NCBI GenBank assembly: GCA_033002965.1
Contig: JAURVB010008945.1
Location: 1 to 64,000 of the forward strand
Source: Piper betle
Lineage: Eukaryota > Streptophyta > Magnoliopsida > Piperales > Piperaceae
Direction of reading: 5' to 3'
DNA: 64,000 bases
Part shown: piece by piece, positions 1 through 12,429 of the stretch
Numbering within the stretch: position 1 is the stretch's first letter
Layout of the letters: each line of letters begins with the position of its first letter
Program-made: the position numbers and the translations under genes
Notes under the pieces: model-generated
What the model was told of the DNA's origin: nothing
Databases searched by the model: none
Seen by the model: the letters and a program-made list of their open reading frames with translations, nothing else

Positions 1-507
1 GTTGTTCGATTAATTTCAATGACGCGTATGATCCCACAAAGAGATGAATTTCTTCAAATTAATTAAAGAAAATTAAATTACAAAAACCAGAAACAATCGA
101 CTTCAATAAATCTAAATAATAATTTTAAATTAAAGAAAAGAGTTATAATAATAAAATTTGTTCTAGAGTCAAATTTCCCCTAACACGAATTTAATCTTCA
201 TCATATCTTACTCTTATTTGTTATTCCCTCGGATTGTTGATCTAGGATAATTATATGATATGGTGGTTCTCACTCCTTCATGCTTTTTATGCTCTTCTTC
301 CAACGGCACACTAGTTTCTCAAAGTCCTTTCAATCTTTGGATCACAAGAAAATAAGGGTGACTGTACTAATCGATGCATAAACAAATGATAACAAAGAAG
401 AAGACAATGATATAATATTTTTAAAAAAAAAGAAAATCAGACACTAAAATCTAAAAAAAAAGAAAAGCACTCAAAATTCTAATCCTAAATTAACTAAGAA
501 AATTCGA
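1..507. other. AT-rich stretch without a gene
   Basis: No coding frame is supported here. Because a retrotransposon primer-site motif faces leftward at 511-530, this stretch could be the leader of that minus-strand element, but no gag-like frame is visible before the window edge. Confidence 0.4.
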
Positions 508-510
508 TCT

Positions 511-714
511 CCCCGGCAACGGCTCCAAAACTTGTATAGCCATCCTCATCGAGCTTTGCCAACACCAAAAATTGTAGCCATCAATGGGTGGGGTCCAATG
601 CTATGACCAGCAAATCCTAAGCTTAATTTGTTTCATCTTTTTCTGCATTAAAACTCCTAAAATTAAGCATATCTCATAAAATATTAATTAACTAGAATAT
701 AACGAGAAATATCA
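511..714 (-). mobile_element. Ty3-gypsy LTR fragment with primer-binding site, minus strand
   Basis: Read on the minus strand, 530-511 gives TTTTGGAGCCGTTGCCGGGG. This closely resembles the 'TGGCGCCGTTGCCGGGGA' primer-site motif of Athila/Tat-type gypsy elements. Just upstream on that strand is a possible short LTR at 714-533, beginning TGATATTTCTCG and ending ACA. The same layout (LTR end, AGTTTTGG, primer motif) recurs on the plus strand at 8874-8894. No second LTR or gag was found, so the element is truncated. The primer motif is seen directly; the LTR borders are inferred. Confidence 0.45.
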
Positions 715-804
715 CCTAATTAATAATGTTATTACTCAGGAAGTACAAAATCACATTAAAAATATGGGTAAATATTATATACTTTTAAATACTTAACACC
801 CGTC

Positions 805-1715
805 GCTCCACCCATCGCGCTGGCGATCACTACGCATCACAATCGGCGGTGGCATGACAAAACAGAGGGGCGGAAGGAAAGGGCGATAATAATTTTGTAA
901 TTAAAACTTGACTCGCTCCCACTCTAGTCAATATTACGAAATTGATTTTTTTAAAAAAATTTAAAAATAAAATACCATAAAATAAAAACTTGACTAGCTC
1001 TAGTTCAAGTCAATATTATGAAATTAATTTTTTAGAAAATTTAAAAATAAAAAACTATAAAATAAAAACTTGATTCTCTCCGGCTCGAGTCAATATTACG
1101 AAATTGATTTTTAAAAAATTTATAAAAATAAAATAGTATAAAATAAAAACTTGGCTCACTCTCAACTCGATTTTATATTACGAAATTGATTTTTTTAAAA
1201 AAATTTAAATAATATACCATAAAATAAAAACTTGATTCGATCTCGACTCAAGTCAATATTGTGAAATTTTGTAATATTGACTCGAGTCGGGAGTGAATAA
1301 AGTTTTTATTTTATGGTATTTTATTTTTTAAAATTATTTTTAAATTTTATTTCTTAATATTGACTCGAGCAGGAGCGAGTCTAAGTTTTTATTTTATTGT
1401 ATTTTATTTTTAATTTTTTTTTGAAAATAAATTTCGTACTCGAGCGGGAGGGAGTCAAGTTTTTATTTTATGGTATTTTATTTTTAATTTTTTTAAAAAA
1501 TCAATTTCGTAATATTGACTCGAGCTGGAGCGAGTCAAGTTTTTATTTTATGGTATTTTATTTAAAATTTTTTTTAATATTTATTTTGTAATATTGACTC
1601 ATGTCGAGTCTAAGTTTTCATTACAAAATTGCAATTGCCCTTTTTCTTCCGCCCTCACTGTTTTTGTCGTGCCACTGTCGGCAGTAATGCATGTGACACC
1701 GGTGCTGGGAGGGGT
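805..1715. repeat. Foldback element: tandem-repeat arms in inverted orientation
   Basis: The left arm (about 890-1268) carries five units of about 80 bp. Each contains 'AAAACTTGA-(C/T)TCG', 'GTCAATATTACGAAATTGATTTT' in part, and 'AAAATACCATAAAATAA'. The right arm (about 1269-1620) carries about five units of the same sequence in reverse complement. The outer, GC-richer flanks also pair: the GGCATGACAAAACAG region (about 853) with the reverse complement of CTGTTTTTGTCGTGCC (about 1659). The whole would fold into a hairpin of about 450 bp per arm. Outer borders are approximate and no target-site duplication was recognised. Confidence 0.75.
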
Positions 1716-2140
1716 CAAAATGGGCAGGCAGAATGGTGGCAGAGCTAGGCGGAGAGCAGCGGGTGGCGAGACTAGTGGTTGGGGGTCGGGAAGTGCTGGG
1801 GGGGTGAACGGGGCTGCAGGGAGAGATGACGCGGGGTAGGGGCGAAACTGGTGGCTGGGTGAAGCGCGGGCGACAGACTGTCGGCCAGGGGGTGGGAAGC
1901 TCATCCGGGGAAGCTGACAGGGGGCAGTTATCAGGGGCACGCGACGGAGGTCGTTGCAAGGGGCAGAGGACAGTAGGCTGGGGTGGTGGCCGCGGCAGGT
2001 GGGGCGCCCGTGGGCCGGTGGGCTGAGGTCGTCGAAGGGGGCAGCGGGTATCCGTCAGCGGGCTTGTGGCCCGGCGGGTGGGCGAGAGGTTGCCCGGGGG
2101 GAGAGGGATTGTGGCTGCCGGATCGGCCCACATTAGTTTA
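1716..2140. other. GC-rich patch beside the foldback element
   Basis: This is a sharply GC-rich, G-skewed block (runs of GGGG and GGTGG) inside AT-rich DNA. Open frames exist on both strands but have only low-complexity composition, so they are probably composition artefacts. It abuts the foldback element and may be cargo or an older insertion. Confidence 0.35.
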
Positions 2141-3654
2141 ACGCTGCATGCCTCAATATTGGCAGTGCATCGAAGATTGACTCTCTCTCTCTCTATATAT
2201 ATATAATAACAGCTTGATTTAACTTCATCACCAATACTATAATATACATCTATCAATTGACCTGTTATGTGTTTATCGAGTTATGAATCTGGGTAATACA
2301 TTTATTTTCACCAAAGCATGGACAGTAATTGGCTCTTTAGGCACATATATGGTGATTATTATTCGGAAATGTGATTACAATAATGTTACAATTTTGCATC
2401 CTTCCTTGTTTGTAGAGATGATGGTGCAAAAATAACCTTGTTTTCTTATTGGTTTTATTGTATCAATTTCAACAATGGAGAAATTCAATTAAATCACATA
2501 TAATATAATAAGTGCATATGACCGTGATGACCACTTAGCCAAAAATATATAAATGTACCCGGTTGATATTAAAGGATGGTATGGTACTCGTAACGTTGAC
2601 AAAAGTGGATGGTAGTTCACATGAGAAAAGTCCATAAAGAATTTGGAGTATTACCCACCTAGCTAGAACTTAATTCTTTTCATTTCTTAGATTGAATTCA
2701 TTGACAAATTTTACATAGGTAAGGTCATATATATCGTTTCATGTCATTCATATATAACTTTTCAACCCAAATTTCATGACTTGTTCTGATATATTGATTA
2801 AACTTTGTGGATTGACTTCTCTAGCTAGTTAAATAAATAAAACTTTAAATCAGCTACAGCTGGTATTTGTAGTAAAAGTTGACTTTAATATCAAATGTAG
2901 GATTAGGACGGTTGGATGATAAATATATTTTCGTCCGGAAAAACAAATCGCATTCGTATGATTTAGATGGCTGGTCAAATTTGAAAGTTTCACAGCATCC
3001 GATTCTCAGGTTCCTGATGACATAATTCCCCAACTGATCTATGTCGATTGACGTACTCCATACTTCATTTTAAAACTAATCTTGAAAAGTTTTTAAACTA
3101 CGTGGTTTAAGAATTTCAATTAGTTTAGTATATATCATTGGAAAAATATTAATATATAATAACTTTGCATTTTGAAAGAAACGTAATTCACAATTTAAAT
3201 CAAACTTAACTAGTATATTACCCTCACGTATGTGTACCATGAGAAAAATAATTCATTGTTATTAATGTTTACAATATTTTATTATTAGTTGTAAATATTT
3301 TCGTTGATAAAATAAGTACGAGTATGCAAATAGTCATTAATGTTTGCAATGTATCATAATAATTATTTGGTTTAAAAATCTTTATAAAATATATAGTCCT
3401 TGTAAGTGTAATTCGGATAGAGATCATGATGAAATGTATAAAAAACTCTTTTAAACTTAATATAAAAGAGTCTTTAATAAATCATGACTACAAACACTTC
3501 AAAGTTCTTAAAATTAAAGAAAAAATCTCAAATACCTTAGGAGCCACATTTAACAAGGCTTACGTACATATCACACAAGTTCTCAAAGCACATGCAATCA
3601 ACACCTTTTTTTCTTGAAAGTTAAAACCAATTTGTACATATCAAAGTTAGAGGC
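2141..3654. other. AT-rich intergenic DNA, no gene seen
   Basis: I see a short (CT)n(TA)n tract near 2180-2208 and otherwise unique-looking AT-rich sequence. A 63-codon frame near 3426 has no recognisable features. Confidence 0.5.
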
Positions 3655-4417
3655 CAGGGTGCTACAGGAAACTCACTGTAACAATTATATGATTGACTTA
3701 AATCTCCTTAGTTGGAGGAGATTGACTTAATTATTACAGTTAAATTTTTAAACACCCCCAATTATAGCAATAGAAGGAGGGGGCTCGTTTGCCAAAAGTG
3801 AAAAAAAAGGTGGCTCATTGCTACAAACAAGAGAAGAAAAGTGAAGGAAGAAGAAGAGAAAGAAGAAAGGGGGGAGCCCCTTGCAGAAGTGCCATCTTCG
3901 GTGACCCCCAAGACCGTTGATGTGTAGTTTGGAGAGCCTTGGACACCATCTAGCCAAGAACCATGGCCGTTGACACCCATCCTCATCGATACAGAGAAGA
4001 ATGAAGCCCTGATTGGAGTTGTGACGTCTACCAACCAGCCATCTTTCCGGCCATTGACCAGCTAACCCAAGCCACATCCGACTACTACATAGCCAACAGG
4101 ACACTCATCTCATTGCCACCTTGAAAAATGACTAAGATCCATTGCTGGAGAAGCCCTCTGTTGCCGGGAAATAGTCAAGAAGTGGCCCACCAGAGAAGAA
4201 AGGAGCAAAAACCAGAAACATGTCATCAAGTTTGGAAGCTCCAGCCAGCCAGCTCAGGTCGTATCCAACTATGTCACCACCTCCAATGGATCATCTTCAC
4301 AGCTGAGAACTACCAAACAAGTCCCACAACCGAAAAAGCCACCAGTCGTCTCCGAAAAACTGCGTAAAAATAATCACCATAGTAGTAAAGAAGCAAAAAA
4401 GTGACCAAGAAGCTGTC
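3655..4417. repeat. Dispersed repeat R, partial copy 1
   Basis: The purine-rich segment followed by GGGGAGCCCCTTGCAGAAG, then 'CGGTGACCCCCAAG' and 'TCTAGCCAAG', matches the opening of the copy at about 19.1-20.6 kb (GGAGCCCCTCGCTAGAGATC, GATGACCCCCAAG, CCTAGCCAAAG). A related opening is at about 33.99 kb. Only the first few hundred bases are shared; the 3' half seen in the other copies is absent. Class unknown. Confidence 0.5.
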
Positions 4418-7400
4418 TGTAACACCCCAAAAGCTATCTGTAACACCTTAAATCTGGCTCACTCGCGAACCAAACTAAAATGTTAGTGGTCACCCCATTA
4501 AGTTGATCAATCCGAACATAATCCGAATGGATTTACTTTCAGCATCTTAAGATATAAGATAAATATCGTTATATATACATAAGATGCAAGAAACCCTAAC
4601 AGGATGCTACATAAATGATATGACACACAATTAACACTCAAAAACAATCACAATAAAATTTCTAAAGCCAAACTGATAGAATTTACCCTAAAAGTGTAAT
4701 AAGGCACCAACCTATCAAATGGCAATATATTTATCTAACACCAAACAAGATAAAATCTTCATTTCTAGGACACAATAGTTTTCATAAGAACAAAATCACA
4801 TAACATGAACTGGGTCTTGACCCATATGTTCATTTCATCTATCATTTTTGTTATATTTGTCATATCATTTTCAATTACTATATCAATCTCAAAATTATTT
4901 TAACTTCATCATAAAACATCATATGATAAACAGATGCATCATAATTAAAATACAACAATCTAAACACATATCGCATCAAGTTTTGTGTGTGCACATGCAG
5001 TCATTGCTCCTCCATATAGGCTGACATATCAGACTCCTGCTCCTTACCTATATATTTATAAAAAATGTCAGTAACAAGTGTTACTGGTCCAAAAATAACT
5101 ATTACAAACTGGCAAATGAGAGCTGACTCTCATTTTGAAGAAAAAGCATATATAACTTCCATTGAATTCTCAGAAAAATATCTACTGGGGAGCCATCAGG
5201 TTGTGGACCCAACAACATCTTGAACTAGTCGGTCTGCTGATGCCTCTTTTGGCATTTTTTATTTTTATTTTTTTGTCCCTTAGGACTACCAATATATCCT
5301 AAGTCCTTTCATTTCCTTCATATATTTCCGTGACCTGAGCACGTAGGTCGAGTACTCTCAGACAGTTGCCTTCACACATGTCTGGATGTGTGTTGTGCTA
5401 AATAGTACCCGCAAACCTCCATATTTCTCTATGTGTGAAGAAACTAAAAAACGAAGTTGTTAGGATCCCTCAGGATTAGAACAACCCGCTCACTAATTTA
5501 GAACCCGCTGTGACTGGCACACACACCCGCTCATGGTATGTGCGAGTCGATTTCACTATGTCCCATCTCACTGAAAACTCGATAAAAATTATTTATAGGT
5601 TTAAGAAGGGATTTAATATCATAGGCCTAAATGCAATTTGCAGTGGATCTTATTTTCGAAATTAAACTTGAAGGACCTCATCCTCGAAGGTTATTAATCC
5701 AAAAGACGATTTGATTTAATGGCCCGAATTAAGTGAGATTCAATAAAACACCACTTAATCGTCCTTCAATCTGTAAAATAAATCAGGATAGAGTAGAACG
5801 AAAAATAGAGAACGAGTCTTATACGGACCTAGTAGAAGCTTCAAAAGGGGTCACGCGTCTAGGCGGCGAGCTCCTACTCCGTACTTACACTACACAACTA
5901 AATACTAATGCCCATGAAAACTATATGATGCATGAATGATATAATGAATGAACAATTAAACAACACTAAGACAAAATCATGCATATAATGACATTACAAA
6001 GTTGTCCATTCACTTAGAATATATCCAAATCATAGAAATACATATTATCCATCACTTCCTTTCACAAGTAATTCACATTTGCATCACTTAGTTTATCATT
6101 AACATGATATCAAAAGGTCTAAATTAGTGACATGTTATCTAATGCATTTCAGGGAATATGTATATGAAGTTTTTACATGGAGTTATAGAGTTTGAACCTC
6201 TGACAAATCTTCAAAGTTAGGATTGAGTCTGAAATTCTAAACAAATCTTCTCACTATGTGAGATTGTGGATTTTATTACATAACCAAAGGAATTCCATTT
6301 GATCTGAAACTTTAGTATGTTATGTATCACATCTCAGTTAGACGGTATATAAATTTTTACATGAAAATATGGGGTATAAACTATTTATCCAAATTTTAGA
6401 AGTTGAGATTCAAAGATGAAAATATGAAAATTCCGAACCAATATGTTAAAGTTACAGATTTTTATGGGCTAAAGAAAACAAGTTCCAAATGTTCTAAAAT
6501 TTTAGTATGTTTTAGGTAACATTAGGAGTATTTTTGAAAAGTTTCAGAGTTAATTACTCACGCTTGCCTCCTTAACTACATTTTCTAATCTAGCTGACCA
6601 GTTCTGCAATTACAGATTACAGCTTCCTCCTCTTAGGATGTCTCACGTAGTTCACCAACTAAATTAACTCCAAATAAGGTGTAATTTTATTTACCCTATC
6701 CCAGCATATTATTATTGATTTCTGGAAAGTTTCAAAGAAAATCTCAGAACCTAAGGTTGTCTAATAATTTCCCAAAATTCGTCCAAAAACTGAAATATGC
6801 AGAAAACAACAAGTATAGACTTAAATCAAAAATCTAGAACTACCCTCAAACCATGTCCAAATTTTATGAAATTTTAAAAACATGCTCCTAACAACTAGAT
6901 TAAAGTCTCTGGAGATTTTTAGACGCAAATACCTAGCCAAAAATTAGTATCTTGGGGCGTCACCATGAAGAACAGTCTTGGAACAGACTTGAACCACCCT
7001 TTTCTTCTTCAATTTCTTCCCTTCTCAAGCCAATCTCAGCTTCCAAATGGCCAAAACAAAACTTCTAATTTCTTTCTTCAACAAGATTAGACTGGAAACA
7101 ACCCAAAATTTACATCATAATTCCTAAGATTATTACAATCAAACATCAGTAACAACTCATATTGTTCATTGCAAGGATTCACCTTTAACAATTCATTTCC
7201 TCAAATTCTTAAAATAAAAATCACTAAGAACATGGGAAAAATGCAAAGATGATGAGATAAAATATTATGAGTATGACAACTTAGGGCATGAGGAGAGGAT
7301 GAACACCTACAAGAACTCCAAGGGGAAAGCGACGGCGGCAGCTGCCGAGAGAAGAAGGCGTCGGATAGGTAAGGAGGGTGGTCGGCCTCCAGGGGGAAGA

Positions 7401-7488
7401 AGGTGGGGGAGCAAGGAGGAGGGGAAGCTTGGCAACGGTGGCAAGGTCGCTGGCAGCAAAAGTCGTCGGATGAAAGCCAATCGGTGGG
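4418..7488. mobile_element. LTR-like repeat beginning TGTAACACC, copy 1
   Basis: TGTAACACC occurs at 4418 and again at 4439. It is the usual first bases of many plant Ty3-gypsy (Tekay/Del-like) LTRs. The block at about 5045-5760 matches 10240-10975: AAAATGTCAGTAAC(A/G)AGTGTTA, 'GTTGTTA(G/A)GATCC', 'GTGGATCTT(A/G)TTTTCGAAAT' and AAGTGAGATT. No protein domain is visible. The right border is undefined; 7281-7488 is a GC-rich piece that may be separate. Confidence 0.45.
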
Positions 7489-8874
7489 TGATAACTCAGT
7501 AAAAGAGTTATTATTCTTTGCATTTTATATTGAGTTTTTGTCATATTTTGAATCATTTTTATTTCAGTTTTATTAGTTTAGGAGTTTATTAGTTATTATT
7601 AATAAATTGGAAAATCATTGTGATTTTGGTATAAAAAGTACTAATTAATATTTTTCTATTAGGGTATAAGAATTTGAAGATGATCTTGAACGAATTCAGG
7701 ACGAACTTGGGCCAAAAAGCATAATTTGGTGCTCTGGCCAAAACCCCACCGCTCGAGCACTGGCTCGTAGTTAAGAAAAATTTATGGTCGAAACCCAAGC
7801 GCTCGAGCGCTAGTATTCAGGACGCTGGAGCAATGGCTGCAGGAAAACAATTTTTTCTATATTTTAGGAAATTATGGTGAGCCCCACTTATAATATTGGG
7901 TGGATCATTTATAAACTTGACTAGGGTTTTGCGAAATCAGGGGTAGGGGCAAAACTCTGGACTCCTAAATGACGGCATGAAAGAAGAGAAAGAACGACGA
8001 AAAAGTTGGATCAAAAGAATAAGACACTTTCCCAAAAAAGTTTTTCTTTATTTTGATTTAGCTTTCTTTGTACTTAAATGATGTCTTTCATATCACACAT
8101 GAATGTTTTAAGTTTGGTCGAATATTTTATGGAGTAAATTCCTTTTAGGATTTTCAATAACACATAGTGCATGAATTAATAAAGATTATTAATTTTTATC
8201 TATGTGATTTTCAATAACACCTAGTGCATGAATTAATAAAAATTATTAATTCATATCACATATGAATTTTTTGAGTTTAGTCAAATATTTTATGGAGTAA
8301 ATTCTTTTCTAGGATTTTTAATAATACCTGGTGCATGAATTAATAAATATTATGAATTTTTATCTATGTGATTGTATTTTTGGGTCATCTATTTTTAGAG
8401 TGATTTCCATATGAAATAGAAATATACTCATATGTCTTTTGTAACTATTAAGGGCAAAATTAAAGTATCATTTTACATACGCAAATTCATAGAAATATAA
8501 AAGTTGAGTGCAAGTGATAAGTTTACGGTGAATCAAAAGATTATCATGAATAATTAATTCTTGTGGTTAATGATTCAAATGTATAATTCATAAGTAGAAG
8601 TTATAACTTTAATTATACAGAGCACTAGGTGAAATTGAAAATCTTAAGTTTGTCATTTTTGAGTTAATATTTGACTTGAATATTTCATATCAAATTAGTT
8701 AAGTCTTAATTCATAATTTAATCACTCTTTGAATTCATTTCTATTTAAGTATAATTAATTAAATTATTTTTGGTAATTTAGAATTCCTTGTACTAATTCC
8801 TTGTGGGATGATACTTTCTTATCACTTTTATTACTTGATTCGACACATGTATATGGGTTATAATTTCCACATCA
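7489..8874 (+). mobile_element. Ty3-gypsy left LTR
   Basis: The block begins TGATAACTCAGTAAAAGAG and ends CCACATCA, directly before a primer-binding site, and a gag-like frame follows. Inside, about 8084-8215 and 8246-8370 repeat each other ('ATATTTTATGGAGTAAATTC', 'TAGTGCATGAATTAATAAA'), a local duplication within the LTR. No matching right LTR exists in the window. Confidence 0.6.
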
Positions 8875-8880
8875 AGTTTT

Positions 8881-8894
8881 TGGCGTCGTTGCCC
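8881..8894 (+). other. Retrotransposon primer-binding site
   Basis: TGGCGTCGTTGCCC lies six bases after the LTR end. It differs by one base from the TGGCGCCGTTGCC primer site typical of Athila/Tat-type gypsy elements, usually ascribed to a tRNA-Asp primer (family knowledge, not tested here). Confidence 0.6.
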
Positions 8895-9016
8895 AGGAAT
8901 TAAACTAGAATTTGATTTTATCAAAATTAGTTTGATTTGTTTCTTAAATTGTCCTCATCTCTTTCTAAGTTTTAAATTTTTGTATCTTTACTATTTAATC
9001 AGGTACTGCTTAGTGC

Positions 9017-9830
9017 ATGCAAGGAGAAGGTACTCATGATCTAGATCCATATAATCTAGTGATCGAAAGAACTTGTTGGCGACTACGCCAAGAAGCTAGA
9101 GTTCGGAAAGCAATGGAGGTAGGGCAAAAGAATAATAATCTTTTACCGGCAGCCAATGACGATGCCACAAAAGCTTTGGAAGAGTTTGTTCTTCCTATTT
9201 TAGATGGATTAAATTCAAGCATTCTTAGGCCGCCAATTGAAGTGAATAGCTTTGAGTTGAAACCAGTGATGTTCCAAATGCTGCAAACAGTGGGACAATT
9301 CGCAAGACTAGCGCATGAAGATCCTCACACTCACCTACTCAATTTTATTGTTATGTATGATTCATTTAAAATGAATCAAGTGTCTTAGAAAGCTATCAGG
9401 CTTCGATTATTTCCATATTCATTAGCCAAAAATGCAAGATTATGATTGAATTCACAAATGCCTAGTTCTATCACCACTTGGGATGAATTAACAAGAATGT
9501 TTTTGCTTAAGTACTTTCCACTATTTAAGATTGTTAATTTTCATAATGATATTACTTCTTTTGTGTAGATTGACAATGAATCACTCTATGATGCATGAGA
9601 GAGGTTCGAGGATTTACTAAGGAAGTGTCCGTACCACGGAATTCCCCCATAGGTTCAAATTTAAATATTTTACAATGGACTTCATGGCCAAACTAAATCT
9701 ATTGTAGATGTTGTTGCAGTGGGATCCCTCATGAGCAAATCGTATAGAGAAACTAATGAGTTATTGGAAAAGTTGGCATCTAACCATTATCAGATGGGCA
9801 GGATAAAGCAATGAGGAAGAAGAGTAGAGG
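9017..9830 (+). pseudogene. Broken Ty3-gypsy gag
   Basis: The first 123 codons (9017-9388) read as the N-terminal part of a plant gypsy Gag. They include a PPIEVNSFELKP segment, then a hydrophobic 'FQMLQTVGQFARLAHEDPH' segment and 'HLLNFI', all hallmarks of the retrotransposon-gag domain. After a TAG at 9386-9388 the homology continues in shifted or interrupted frames (for example RLRLFP-like, WDELTRMFLLKYFP-like and LDNESLYDA-like segments) to about 9.8 kb. No protease, reverse transcriptase or integrase follows. Gag would form the particle around element RNA; this copy is dead and its 3' part is missing, replaced by another repeat from about 9.84 kb. Confidence 0.7.
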
Positions 9831-9839
9831 TACATATGA

Positions 9840-12420
9840 CCCTCACAGCTCAACACACGTGTTCTTAAACTGACTCGACTGAAAATAACAGTCGAACCGA
9901 CCGGTTCCGATTATAAAACCCTAACTCTAGTTGTGGGTTTTACACTACATTCACTTGATCCCTCTTATTTTGTGACACTTCAATTTTGGTTCACCTAAGA
10001 ACCGAATTGGAAATATCATGATCGAGTCAAGTCATGTATAAAGCAACTAGCCTATAAGACTTGATAAATAATATAGATCAAAATAACATGTTTGATGTCA
10101 AGAGAATGGAAGACATCACTAAATATACGTGAAACCTTATCAAATATAAATAAAAATATGAAAGAAAGTAACTCCACTGAGCTCAAGTGTGTGTAGTGTA
10201 GTGTTTATCTGTCCTCCACCAAAGCTGACTCAGAATCACGAAACCTACAAATATAATAGGAAAAATGTCAGTAACGAGTGTTAATGGTCCAAAAATAACT
10301 AATAGTCAAACTGGCATAATAGAGCTAACCCTTCTGTTAAATGAAAATATTTATATATTCCTTCACAGAATCTCTCATAAGGGCGCTAATTAAAAGTCAT
10401 CAACCTTGCACGACAACGTCCCCTTTCTATCTCATCTCATGCCTTGTCAACTTTAAAAACTATCCCTTGCACGGAAACATCAATTTCTTTTCCTTTCCCT
10501 TCAACCCTCTGCATCCTCTGTATCACTCCTAGCCCTAAGCATTGAGGCCGAGCACTCTTAGGCATGCTCCTTCAGTACCCTTTAAAATCATAAGTCTACT
10601 CATGCGCTACATTGCAATACTGGTAATCCTCCACACTTCTCTGAGTTTGAGGAACTCAAAGGTGGAGTTGTTAAGATCCTTCGAGAATAGAATAGATGCT
10701 CACCAAATCCAAAGCCCACTTTGATTAACACGCAGTCTCTCTCAACGCGCGATTGTCGGTTTTCCCTTACCTCACATCTTATCGAAAAACTCAAGAAAAT
10801 TATATATAGATCTGTGAAGGGATTTATATAATAGGACAGAAGGCAACTTGCGGTGGATCTTGTTTTCGAAATCAAAGTTGAGGGGTCTCATCCTTGAGGA
10901 TTATTAATCATGGAAGTAAAATACGTCTAAATGACTCATATTAAGTGAGATTAGATAAAACAACCACTTAACACATCTTGCGGTCTAGAAATCAAATGAG
11001 CACTAGAGTATAGCGATAAAAAGCTGAGAAGAGTCCTAACAAACTTGTGGTCCAAGCTCCAAGCGTGAAGCCTCATCTATGATGAGTTTGGACTCCGAAA
11101 CTGAAAATAGTCGAAAAATGGCTGAAAATGGCCAAAACTGAACCAAGTCAACTCTAGGCAAGTCGACTGAGTAAGAGTCAACTTAGAGAAGTTGAGCAAC
11201 AATGATGGGCCGAGTAGCTGGACACAGATACGGGCTTGGCCATGATCATGGGACTGCTAGGCAGGTAAACAAGGTTGGGTAGGCAGACGCAAACGTTGGT
11301 AACCGGGTCTGACGGGGAGGTGGCACCCCTTGTCGGAAAGCACCTAGTCTGGAGCGGCAGGGTGGCTCCGCAGGATCAATGGCTAAGGCGTCAAGGATCA
11401 TGGGAGTGGTGGTGATCGATGGAGTCTGGCCGCTGGCTGGTCGAGTGCTACAATGTCGCTGGCCACGGCGGTGGTCATGGTGGTCTCTCAAAATGAAGAT
11501 ATTGGCCAGATGAAGCTGTGTGGGTGGTCGGATCGCCGTAGGTGTGCTCACTAGCGCCAGAAAATGGCTCGAACGAGGGTGACGACAATAGAAATCTACT
11601 GAAAAATGCTGTTGCCGGTGGCTACTACAATGGCATCGGTGGTCGTGAGAGATATGGATAGAAAGCATGTCAGGAGGCAGTCTTGGGGGTGCCAGTCCAA
11701 TGGCCTAGGGCGAGCCATAGACGCGTTGGCGAGGAGCCAAAGTGGCAGCAGCGCTAGAGTGGAAATCATCTAAAATATGAGAAAATCTCTCGAAATCGAT
11801 GGGAGAAAGCTAGCGCTAACGTGGATGGCTCTGATCTTGCCACATGGCATGATCGACATGTCCAACAACTCATAATCTAGTGGGGCCTACCTTTGGGTAT
11901 ATATAATATGTATATATACGAAAAGCTCGAATCGAGACCGTCCAAAGTTAAAATTGACTTAAGTCCTAAAAGTGACTCTATAGGTAAAATTGAAGCAAGA
12001 AGGCTAAATAGGCCTAACTTAATCAGGTGAAAATTTGCAACTCAAATCAAGTTGGGCCTACATGGGCAATCTGGTGATCCAAAATCCTTGTGATGCATGC
12101 AAATGAAATACCCTAGAAATTACAAATTGATATTAAACGCTACAATGGCCTAGATCTAGGCCTAAGAGGCTAACCAATAAAAATCATATATATACATCTT
12201 GTATACATTGATGACTCATGTTTTACTGTATCCTAACTCAAGCTATCATCTGCATGTTGGATATATTCAGCCACCATAATGTACTCATACGGATATCTAG
12301 GCCCCATACTCAAGATCTAAAAATTAGTTTGGTTCAAGCTCGCTCAAATCGACTCAAGACTAGCCTGAACCAGCCAAAACTATAAGCGAGTAAAACCCTA
12401 AACCGAAGCTGAGTTTTACA
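9840..12420. mobile_element. LTR-like repeat, copy 2, with GC-rich insert
   Basis: 10190-11050 is diverged but clearly collinear with 5045-5830 in copy 1. The sequence ends with AAACCGAAGCTGAGTTTTACA near 12400, a typical LTR-type end, and GTGGGTTTTACACTACA occurs near 9935. 11200-11850 is GC-rich with non-convincing frames. No protein domain found; borders uncertain. Confidence 0.4.
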
Positions 12421-12429
12421 TATTTCCTA

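Noticed and set aside
1594..2256. Several frames in the GC-rich block
   Set aside because: Overlapping open frames on both strands with low complexity, and the first overlaps the foldback element. GC composition alone explains them.
11246..11668. 140-codon minus-strand frame
   Set aside because: Inside an LTR-like repeat, His/Arg/Pro-rich, no domain.
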